A stretch of 6,798 nucleotides of DNA from Prevotellaceae bacterium (GTDB lineage: Bacteria > Bacteroidota > Bacteroidia > Bacteroidales > UBA932): NCBI GenBank assembly GCA_031287815.1, contig JAITSM010000198.1, positions 1 through 6,798 on the forward strand, in the 5' to 3' direction. Positions 1-5,515 of this stretch are shown here, piece by piece (within the stretch, counting starts at the first letter, position 1; each line of letters opens with the position of its first letter). Below the pieces are notes generated by a model. The model saw nothing but the letters and a program-made list of their open reading frames with translations, was not told the DNA's origin and ran no database searches. The position numbers and the translations under genes are program-made.

Positions 1-66
1 CCCCCCGCCCCAGCCGAAGGTGGGGGAGTTCGCCCCCCCTCCTTCGGAGGGGGCTGGGGGGAGGTG
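1..66 (+). repeat. GC-rich palindromic element, murE copy (in-frame insertion)
   Basis: The sequence is an imperfect palindrome of C-runs and G-runs. An inner perfect stem pairs CCCCCTCC (35-42) with GGAGGGGG (46-53) around a TTC loop, and the outer arms (1-29 and 46-64) are also partly complementary. It is read through in the murE frame as PRPSRRWGSS-PPLLRRGLGGGA. A clearly homologous copy lies in murG at 6253-6321 and is read in the same frame. There are no stop codons in any of the six frames. It sits in the loop before TVIIDYAHTPD, a place where family members vary. The left end may lie outside the window. Confidence 0.88.
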
Positions 67-689
67 CTTCCCCGTTGACCGTCATTATCGATTATGCACA
101 CACGCCTGATGCGTTGCAAAATGTGCTGGATACCATTAACGACATTCGTCGCGACGAACAATTGATTACCGTTGTTGGGTGCGGCGGAAACCGTGATGCA
201 ACAAAGCGTCCTGTCATGGCGCGCATTGCGGCGGACAACAGCGACAAAACCATTTTCACCTCCGATAATCCGCGCTTTGAAGAACCGGAGGCTATTTTAA
301 CGGATATGAAAGCAGGCCTGGATGCCGCACAACGAAACAAATCGCTGTTCATTACCAACCGGCACGAAGCTATCCGCACTGCATTGATGCTGGCGCAACC
401 CGGCCACGCCATTGTGTTGATTGCCGGAAAAGGGCATGAAACTTATCAGGAAATACAAGGAGAAAGAATCCATTTCGACGATAAAGAAACGGCGCAGGAA
501 CTGTTGCAGGAACTTGGAATAAGTAAAAAAAATCGCTCTTTCGGGAAAAAAGAGTGCAACAATGATACAAAAGCTGACTCTTTCGGGAAAAAAGAGTACA
601 ACAATGATGCAAAAGCCGACTCTTTTCGGAAAAAAGAGTGCAACATTGGCGTAAAAGATGACGCTTTTATTCGAATTACTAACCGTTAA
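1..689 (+). CDS. murE: UDP-N-acetylmuramoyl-tripeptide synthetase MurE (meso-diaminopimelate-adding), 3' part
   Basis: ATP-dependent cytoplasmic Mur ligase that adds the third stem-peptide residue to UDP-MurNAc-L-Ala-D-Glu. Only the C-terminal part is in the window; the frame is open from base 3, so the apparent TTG start at 75 is an internal Leu codon. Visible family motifs are DYAHTPDAL (93-116), VVGCGGNRDATKRP, the amino-acid-selecting DNPR (264-275), which in characterised MurE enzymes marks meso-diaminopimelate rather than lysine, and GKGHE (426-440). Two parts are foreign to the family: a GC-rich palindromic element (about 1-66, roughly 22 codons) inserted just before the conserved TVIIDYAHTPD strand, and a tail of about 50 codons after the usual end (near 528) made of 14-residue repeats. 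The core looks intact and functional. It is followed by a short gap to the next gene and is probably co-transcribed with it. Identification is very secure; the effect of the insert and tail is unknown. Confidence 0.95.
   Translation, partial: PRPSRRWGSSPPLLRRGLGGGASPLTVIIDYAHTPDALQNVLDTINDIRRDEQLITVVGCGGNRDATKRPVMARIAADNSDKTIFTSDNPRFEEPEAILTDMKAGLDAAQRNKSLFITNRHEAIRTALMLAQPGHAIVLIAGKGHETYQEIQGERIHFDDKETAQELLQELGISKKNRSFGKKECNNDTKADSFGKKEYNNDAKADSFRKKECNIGVKDDAFIRITNR
536..661 (+). repeat. Three tandem 42-bp repeats encoding the MurE C-terminal tail
   Basis: Units start at 536, 578 and 620, exactly 42 bp (14 codons) apart, and keep the murE frame. They are read approximately as SFGKKECNNDTKAD, SFGKKEYNNDAKAD and SFRKKECNIGVKDD. 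Each unit opens with a hairpin: CTCTTT-CGGG-AAAAAAGAG in units 1 and 2, CTCTTTT-CGG-AAAAAAGAG in unit 3. The tail lies beyond the usual end of MurE. The hairpins have no following T-run and lie within the coding region, so they are not obvious terminators. The tail is lysine-rich and probably disordered. Confidence 0.9.
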
Positions 690-700
690 AATTTAAAATT

Positions 701-1357
701 ATGACACACTCGCATGGATCATTTCAAAAACCGGATGCACAATTCATCGCTCAGATAAACGATATAAACGCGCAATGCCACGCGCACCAAGCCGAATGGA
801 AAGTAGACAGCGACTGGGTCGACAAGTTCGACCGGGTGCTGCTCAAGGCCAACAGCGCCTACACCGCCAATAGCAATCCTTCTACGAAGAACGCGCTTAC
901 GGCGGCAACCAAGAAAATAGCTTTCGGCGAGTTGAAACACTTCCTGGGACTGTTTGTCAACTACTTTGAATGGACCACTGACGTGCCCGATGCTGCGCTG
1001 GCGGCTATGGGACTGCGCCCGCGACGCCATGCCGCGCATTTGCCGTTGCCGCGCCCCGACGAACCGCCGGTGATTTCCGTAAAAAAACAGCACGACGAAA
1101 TAACGGTCTACGTCTCCCGCCCCGAATACGGCCACCCCAATGTCTCTGCAAGCTCGAACAGGTATTATGGTTTTGAACTCCGCTACAAAATAGAAGGCGA
1201 CACGCAATATCAAATGGCATACTCAAGCCGGCTGCACTATACCCTCTTCTTCGAACGGGCTGACGAAGGGAAGCGCCTCTTTCTCGCGGCAGCGTGGATG
1301 AACCCGCGCCTCCAGCACGGCCCCTACTGCGACGAAATTTCGGTAATCATCGGCTAA
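701..1357 (+). CDS. Conserved-looking hypothetical protein inserted between murE and mraY
   Basis: A 218-residue soluble protein with no signal peptide or membrane segment; function not recognised. The N-terminal half (about residues 15-105) looks helical and includes the wording WVDKFDRVLLKANSAYTA and FGELKHFLGLFVNYFEW. A proline/arginine-rich linker (about 107-123) follows. The C-terminal part (about 124-218: VISVKKQHDEITVYVSRPEYGHP..., GFELRYKIEGD, GKRLFLAAAWMN, GPYCDEISVIIG) reads like one beta-sandwich of fibronectin type III style. From memory, proteins with this wording recur in Bacteroidales genomes, often as several copies, but no function comes to mind. The ATG follows an A/T-only leader with no Shine-Dalgarno, which is ordinary for Bacteroidota. 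The gene looks richer in G+C than mraY and murD, and murE-mraY is the usual adjacency, so it is probably a later arrival in the operon. Confidence 0.8.
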   Translation: MTHSHGSFQKPDAQFIAQINDINAQCHAHQAEWKVDSDWVDKFDRVLLKANSAYTANSNPSTKNALTAATKKIAFGELKHFLGLFVNYFEWTTDVPDAALAAMGLRPRRHAAHLPLPRPDEPPVISVKKQHDEITVYVSRPEYGHPNVSASSNRYYGFELRYKIEGDTQYQMAYSSRLHYTLFFERADEGKRLFLAAAWMNPRLQHGPYCDEISVIIG

Positions 1358-1389
1358 TGCGAATGGAAAATGAACTATAATCAATATAT

Positions 1390-2676
1390 ATGCTATATCA
1401 TTTATTCAAATATTTAGGCACACAATTCGATTTCCCGGGGGCAGGACTGTTCCAGTATTTATCGTTTCGTTCGGCCGTGGCGATTATGCTGGCGTTGCTT
1501 ATTCCTTTGCTTTTGGGTAAGCGTGTTATCCGCTTGCTGCAACGGAAACAGATTGGCGAAGAAATACGCGATCTCGGACTGGAAGGGCAATTACAGAAAA
1601 AGGGAACCCCTACAATGGGCGGTATTATTATCCTCTCGGCCATTTTGATTCCTATTTTATTGGTGTGCAACCTCACGAATGCTTATATTTTGTTGATGAT
1701 TGTAACCGCTGTTTGGCTTGGGGCTATTGGCTTTCTGGATGACTATATAAAAGTGTTCCGGAAAAACAAGGAAGGATTGCAGGGGCGGTTTAAAATTATC
1801 GGACAGGTAGGATTGGGCATTATTGTAGCCGCGACCATGTTTTTTTGCGACGATATCACCGTTCGTCATCGCGTACCGCAAACGGCGCCCAATGCCTACG
1901 AGGAAATAATTACCGAAAGCAATAATGAAAAACGGATATATGTCAGCGACGTTAAAACCACTCAAACGACGATTCCTTTTGTGAAAGAAAATGAATTTGA
2001 CTACGCATGGCTGTCGCCCTGGGAGGGCGCAACGGGAACGGCCGTCGGCTGGTTGCTTTACAGCTTGATGATTATTTTTATTATTATGGCCGTGTCCAAC
2101 GGCGCTAACCTTACCGACGGGATGGATGGCCTTGCTTCCGGCGTCTCTATTGTGATTGGCACTACTTTAGGTATCTTGGCTTACCTTTCGGGAAATATCA
2201 TTTATGCGGATTATTTGAATATAATGTATATTCCGAATACCGGCGAACTGGTGGTATTTATCGCGGCGTTTATTGGTGCGCTGGTAGGTTTTTTGTGGTA
2301 CAATTCCTATCCTGCGCAAGTGTTTATGGGCGATACGGGAAGTTTGGCCATTGGCGGCATCATTGCGGTTTTTGCCATTGTCATTCGCAAAGAATTATTG
2401 ATTCCTGTTTTGTGCGGTATTTTCTTTGTCGAAAGCGTGTCGGTAGTGTTGCAAACATTGTATTTTAATTATACCAAACGAAAATACGGCGAAGGCCGGC
2501 GCATCTTTAAAATGTCGCCGCTGCATCATCACTTTCAAAAGCCCGGCCAGGCAGGCATTGTAGCGCTTATTCAAAAACCGCTGCAAGCTTTGCCCGAAGC
2601 CAAAATTGTAACGCGTTTCTGGATTGTGGCGGTATGGCTGGCGGTAATAACGATTGTAACACTAAAAGTAAGATAA
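1390..2676 (+). CDS. mraY: Phospho-N-acetylmuramoyl-pentapeptide transferase MraY
   Basis: Integral membrane enzyme that transfers phospho-MurNAc-pentapeptide from UDP to undecaprenyl phosphate, giving lipid I on the inner face of the cytoplasmic membrane. The 428-residue protein begins MLYHLFKYLG, as Bacteroidota MraY usually does, and ends in TLKVR. Family motifs are KGTPTMGG; FLDDYIKVFRKNKEGLQGRFK, with the catalytic-site Asp pair at residues 117-118; NGANLTDGMDGLASG, with Asp 243 and 246; FMGDTGSLAIGG, with Asp 315; and a His triad HHHFQ at 379-381. About ten hydrophobic segments are visible. The longer loop at about residues 157-215 (ending TQTTIPFVKENEFDYAW) is typical of the phylum and explains the length over the ~360 residues of E. 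coli MraY. An upstream in-frame ATG at 1363 is ruled out by a stop at 1378. No repeats interrupt the gene. Confidence 0.97.
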   Translation: MLYHLFKYLGTQFDFPGAGLFQYLSFRSAVAIMLALLIPLLLGKRVIRLLQRKQIGEEIRDLGLEGQLQKKGTPTMGGIIILSAILIPILLVCNLTNAYILLMIVTAVWLGAIGFLDDYIKVFRKNKEGLQGRFKIIGQVGLGIIVAATMFFCDDITVRHRVPQTAPNAYEEIITESNNEKRIYVSDVKTTQTTIPFVKENEFDYAWLSPWEGATGTAVGWLLYSLMIIFIIMAVSNGANLTDGMDGLASGVSIVIGTTLGILAYLSGNIIYADYLNIMYIPNTGELVVFIAAFIGALVGFLWYNSYPAQVFMGDTGSLAIGGIIAVFAIVIRKELLIPVLCGIFFVESVSVVLQTLYFNYTKRKYGEGRRIFKMSPLHHHFQKPGQAGIVALIQKPLQALPEAKIVTRFWIVAVWLAVITIVTLKVR

Positions 2677-2680
2677 AAAG

Positions 2681-2685
2681 GGGAG
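2681..2685 (+). promoter_or_regulatory. Shine-Dalgarno of murD
   Basis: GGGAG ends six bases before ATG 2692, a good spacing. It is the clearest ribosome binding site in the window, since the other genes have A/T-rich leaders. It decides for ATG 2692 over TTG 2686. Confidence 0.65.
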
Positions 2686-2691
2686 TTGAAA

Positions 2692-4026
2692 ATGAATAAA
2701 ATTGTCGTTCTCGGTGGCGGGGAAAGCGGTGTGGGAGCTGCGGTACTGGCACAGGTAAAAGGATTCGATGTTTTCTTGTCCGACGCCGGCCGGCTTAAAG
2801 ACCATTTCCGCCGGATGCTGCAACAATACCAAATTGCTTTCGAGGAAGGGAAGCACACGGAAGAACGCATTCTGGAGGCCGACGAAGTAATCAAAAGTCC
2901 CGGTATTCCCGACAAAGCGCCGGTAGTGCAAAAATTATCTGCCAAAGGCGTACCGGTGATTTCCGAAATTGAATTTGCCGGACGCTACTGCAATGCCCGG
3001 AAAATATGCATTACCGGAAGCAACGGGAAAACCACGACTACCTCCATCATTTATTTCCTGCTGAAAAAAGCCGGGTTAAATGTCGGACTGGCGGGCAATA
3101 TCGGCAGTAGCTACGCTTATCAGGTGGCGACGGAGAAACACGATTACTACGTAATTGAATTAAGCAGTTTCCAGCTGGAGGGCATGTTCGACTTTAAAGC
3201 CGATATTGCCGTGTTGTTGAATATTACGCCCGATCATCTGGACCGCTACGATTATAGCATGGAAAATTATGCGCGGGCAAAGTTCCGTATCACGCAAAAT
3301 ATGTCAAAAGAAGATTGTTTTATTTTCTGTTCGGATGACGAAGTAACGATGTCGCACTTGAATCAGATTGTTTTGAAAGCGCAGCTATTGCCGTTCTCGC
3401 AAACGGAAAAGGTGAATCAGGGCGCATACGTTATGGATGAATATATGCATGCGCAGTACCGGGAAGATGAATTTTCGATGATGATTGAAGAACTGGCATT
3501 GCAGGGAAAACATAATATTTATAATTCCATGGCGGCGGCGGTGGCGGGGCAGGTATTGAATGTGCGCAATGAAATTATTCGCGAAAGCCTTGCTACATTC
3601 AAAGGCGTGGAACACCGCCTGGAGCCGGTGCTGAAAGTACGCGACGTGTTATACATTAACGATAGCAAGGCAACCAACGTGAACTCGGCATGGTATGCGC
3701 TGGAAAGTATGAAAACAAAAGTGGTGTGGATTGCCGGTGGAACGGACAAAGGTAATGACTATACGGGTTTGTACGAATTGGCGGAACAGAAAGTAAAAGC
3801 TATTATTTGTTTGGGTATAGACAATGAAAAATTGCATAAAAACTTTGAAGACAAAGTGCCGGTAATGCATGATGTGCGCTCCATGAGCGACGCCGTAGAA
3901 ATAGCATACCGGCTGGCGGAGCCGGGTGAAACGGTGCTGTTATCGCCTGCCTGCGCCAGTTTCGATTTATTTAAAAATTTTGAAGATCGCGGACATCAAT
4001 TTAAAGAAGCCGTGAGAAACTTATAG
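2692..4026 (+). CDS. murD: UDP-N-acetylmuramoylalanine--D-glutamate ligase MurD
   Basis: Cytoplasmic Mur ligase that joins D-Glu to UDP-MurNAc-L-Ala with ATP. I place the start at ATG 2692 (444 residues, MNKIVVLGGGESGVGAA). A GGAG at 2682-2685 lies six bases before it, while the in-frame TTG at 2686 would leave no spacing. The three domains are an N-terminal Rossmann-like UDP-binding fold (GGGESGVG; IKSPGIP), the ATPase with P-loop GSNGKTTTT (residues 109-117), YVIELSSFQLE and NITPDHLDRY, and the C-terminal ligase domain with GVEHRLEPV, INDSKATN (Asp 324, Lys 326), WIAGGTDKG and LSPACASFDLFKNFEDRG. Length and motifs are standard. It starts 15 bases after the mraY stop and is clearly in the same operon. 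Its stop codon marks the beginning of a repeat-rich junction with ftsW. Confidence 0.97.
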   Translation: MNKIVVLGGGESGVGAAVLAQVKGFDVFLSDAGRLKDHFRRMLQQYQIAFEEGKHTEERILEADEVIKSPGIPDKAPVVQKLSAKGVPVISEIEFAGRYCNARKICITGSNGKTTTTSIIYFLLKKAGLNVGLAGNIGSSYAYQVATEKHDYYVIELSSFQLEGMFDFKADIAVLLNITPDHLDRYDYSMENYARAKFRITQNMSKEDCFIFCSDDEVTMSHLNQIVLKAQLLPFSQTEKVNQGAYVMDEYMHAQYREDEFSMMIEELALQGKHNIYNSMAAAVAGQVLNVRNEIIRESLATFKGVEHRLEPVLKVRDVLYINDSKATNVNSAWYALESMKTKVVWIAGGTDKGNDYTGLYELAEQKVKAIICLGIDNEKLHKNFEDKVPVMHDVRSMSDAVEIAYRLAEPGETVLLSPACASFDLFKNFEDRGHQFKEAVRNL

Positions 4027-4182
4027 AATGGAGAATGGGAAACGGTCAACAGCTAATAAAGAAGTATAGTGTAAAGTAAAATGGGCAACGGCAAACATAA
4101 TATAGAACATGATGAGCAAAGAGTGGAAAATTCTCCACTCTCCACGCTCCACTCTCCATTCTCCATTCTCCATTCTCCATTT
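4026..4182 (+). repeat. Inverted and tandem 7-bp repeats around the ftsW start
   Basis: A 7-bp minisatellite (TCCATTC, with TCCACTC and TCCACGC variants) runs for seven units from 4134 to 4182 and is read as part of FtsW (SPLSTLH SPFSILH SPF). Its complement occurs at 4026-4038 as GAATGGAGAATGG, which pairs perfectly over 13 bases with CCATTCTCCATTC at 4156-4168. A shorter perfect hairpin, GAGTGGA (4121-4127) with TCCACTC (4134-4140), lies inside. The 4041-4052 word AACGGTCAACAG recurs in the murG tail. The same 7-mer appears twice directly before the murG core (5494-5508). Confidence 0.85.
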
Positions 4183-5313
4183 TTCAGGAGTTTCAGGGGC
4201 GATAAGGTGATTTGGCGAATTATTATTTGCCTGTCGCTGGTGTCGCTGTTGGTGATTTATTCGTCCACCAGCTCGCTGGCCTACCGGGCGCAAAGTTCTA
4301 CGTTTTCGTACGTCCTGAAACAGTTTGTATCTTTTGTGGTGAGCATTTTGATAATTTACGGGGCGCATCTTATTTCTATCCGGTGGTATCGCGGCCTTGC
4401 AAAGCTGGTGTTCCTCCTTTCGGTGGGGCTATTGCTGCTGACCTTCATCGGCGGCATCGGCGTTACGTTTAATGAAGGGGCGCGCTGGGTAAAATTATTC
4501 GGCGTCACTTTCCAACCGTCGGAATTTACCAAGTTCGCCCTGATATTATATGTGGCAAAAGCGGTAGAGGAAAATAATCTCGGCAGTTTTAAAAACTATT
4601 TTTGGCGCATCCTGTTTCCTGTGGGGGCGGTTTGTTTATTGTTAATATCCGGAGGCAGCACCTCCGTTGCGTTATTGTTAGCGTTTACCATTTTTATTAT
4701 ACTGTTCGTCGTAAACATCCGCAGCAGCTATTTGTGGAAAACGGCGGGCATCGCCCTTGCCGCCGTCGCCTTGATAGTGGCGCTATCTTATGCGACGAAG
4801 GACATGAAATATTCCGTCTTTCCGCGCGTGCATAAAATGATAGAAGAGCGTTTGCATCCTTTTGTTTCATCCGGCAGCGGCAATAAATTCCAGGCAAAGC
4901 AAGCAAGTATTGCGGTTGCCAGCGGCGGCCTGATTCCCAAAGGGCCTGGCAACAGTACGCAGCGGCATATCCTGCCGAATGCTTACGACGATTACGTGTA
5001 TGCTATTATTGTAGAAGAATACGGAATTATGGGCGCTATTACGGTATTGTTGCTGTACCTGATTTTGCTTTACCGTGCGGTAGTAATTGCCCGTTCCTGC
5101 ACCCGTTCGTTTGCGGTGGTATCCGTATTGGGACTCATGTCGCTTATCGTTTTTCAAGCAATGCTGCACATGGGCGTAACCGTAGGAATTTTACCGGTTA
5201 CCGGACAGACCTTGCCGTTTATAAGTTTAGGAAGTAGCTCGTTAATTACAACCGGTTTTGCATTGGGCATTATTTTGTCCATAAGCCGCGCCACCGAAGA
5301 ACGAAGAGGATGA
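4081..5313 (+). CDS. ftsW: Septal peptidoglycan polymerase FtsW (SEDS family)
   Basis: Multi-pass membrane glycosyltransferase that polymerises lipid II at the division septum with a class B penicillin-binding protein. Family signatures are GARWVKLFGVTFQPSEFTK (QPSE at residues 145-148, Lys 151), ASGGLIPKGPGNSTQRHILPNAYDDYVYAIIVEEYG (the second Asp, 304, aligns with the catalytic SEDS aspartate) and GVTVGILPVTGQTLPFISLGSSSLITTGFALG. About ten hydrophobic segments begin at VIWRIIICLSLVSLLV. The odd part is the N-terminus. The only in-frame ATG before the core is 4081, which gives a 35-40 residue extension coded largely by a 7-bp repeat. A GTG at 4207, seven bases after AGGGG (4195-4199), could start the protein directly before the first membrane segment and give a length closer to usual. 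Function is sure, start codon is not. Confidence 0.93.
   Translation: MGNGKHNIEHDEQRVENSPLSTLHSPFSILHSPFFRSFRGDKVIWRIIICLSLVSLLVIYSSTSSLAYRAQSSTFSYVLKQFVSFVVSILIIYGAHLISIRWYRGLAKLVFLLSVGLLLLTFIGGIGVTFNEGARWVKLFGVTFQPSEFTKFALILYVAKAVEENNLGSFKNYFWRILFPVGAVCLLLISGGSTSVALLLAFTIFIILFVVNIRSSYLWKTAGIALAAVALIVALSYATKDMKYSVFPRVHKMIEERLHPFVSSGSGNKFQAKQASIAVASGGLIPKGPGNSTQRHILPNAYDDYVYAIIVEEYGIMGAITVLLLYLILLYRAVVIARSCTRSFAVVSVLGLMSLIVFQAMLHMGVTVGILPVTGQTLPFISLGSSSLITTGFALGIILSISRATEERRG
4195..4209 (+). promoter_or_regulatory. Possible Shine-Dalgarno plus GTG start inside ftsW
   Basis: AGGGG at 4195-4199, seven bases, then GTG 4207 in the ftsW frame. Initiation here would remove the whole repeat-coded extension and start at the first membrane segment. 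This is inferred from spacing only. The codon falls on the Val of the family's FRGDKVIW wording, so it may simply be coding sequence. Confidence 0.3.
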
Positions 5314-5433
5314 AATGGATGAAAATGGATGAAAAATGGATGAAATAGATAAAAAGGTTGAAAAGGATGAAATGGATAAAATGGATGAAATGGATAAAAT
5401 GGATGAAATAGATAAAAAGGATAAAATGGATAA
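5308..5433 (+). repeat. ATGGATGAA/ATGGATAAA tandem array between ftsW and murG
   Basis: The array begins at the ftsW stop codon itself (GGA TGA) and continues for about 126 bp. The first units are 10-11 bp long (ATGGATGAAA and similar); from 5372 on, strict 9-bp units alternate ATGGATGAA and ATGGATAAA. The array supplies at least six ATGs in one frame (5336, 5372, 5381, 5390, 5399, 5426). AAAGGA or AAAAAGGA lies a few bases before 5372 and 5426 and would serve as a ribosome binding site. Confidence 0.88.
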
Positions 5434-5515
5434 GGGCATTTCATCGCCCGAAGGGCATTTCATCGCCCGAAGGGCATTTCCCCGCCCGAAGGGCATTCTC
5501 CATTCTCCAAAGTAA
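5336..5515 (+). CDS. Small Lys/Asp-rich open frame upstream of murG; possible displaced murG leader
   Basis: A 59-codon frame starts at ATG 5336 and reads MDEIDKKVEKDEMDKMDEMD and similar triplets across the 9-bp array. It then crosses the 19-bp repeats (GISSPEGHFIARRAFPRPKG) and stops at TAA 5513-5515, two codons inside the conserved beginning of MurG but in another frame. Purifying selection cannot be judged from one sequence, and a 9-bp repeat will keep a frame open by itself. Its interest is positional: it is the only frame with good ATGs and ribosome binding sites before murG, and it misses the murG frame by one base. It may be the real MurG N-terminus displaced by a repeat-copy change or an assembly error, a short leader peptide, or nothing. 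Confidence 0.35.
   Translation: MDEIDKKVEKDEMDKMDEMDKMDEIDKKDKMDKGISSPEGHFIARRAFPRPKGILHSPK
5434..5508 (+). repeat. 19-bp tandem array (three full units) abutting murG
   Basis: GGGCATTTCATCGCCCGAA occurs at 5434-5452 and 5453-5471, a variant with CCC for ATC at 5472-5490, then a partial GGGCATT, then TCTCCATTCTCC. Each junction makes a perfect GCCC-GAA-GGGC hairpin (5446-5456, 5465-5475, 5484-5494). The unit length is not a multiple of three, so every added or lost copy shifts the frame between the upstream ATGs and murG. No stop codon occurs in any forward frame of the array. Confidence 0.9.

Noticed and set aside
75..77. TTG start of a short murE-like gene at 75
   Set aside because: The frame is open to the window's start and MurE needs its N-terminal domains. 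TTG is an internal Leu codon next to the inserted element.
536..638. Rho-independent terminators at the end of murE
   Set aside because: The CTCTTT...AAAGAG hairpins lack a following T-run, are A/T-weak and lie before the murE stop codon.
446..646. Antisense frame with a 14-residue repeat (SLLHSFFPKESAF type)
   Set aside because: It is only the complement of the 42-bp repeats in the murE tail. The sense frame is continuous with MurE.
1358..1389. Promoter before mraY
   Set aside because: I see no Bacteroidota-type TAnnTTTG with an upstream TTG. The 32-base gap fits an operon.
5311..5433. FtsW-MurG fusion, since both lie in the same frame
   Set aside because: Many in-frame stops (TGA 5311, TAA 5431 and several between) separate them.
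5434..5508. CRISPR array
   Set aside because: The 19-bp units are directly contiguous, without unique spacers, and no cas gene is near.
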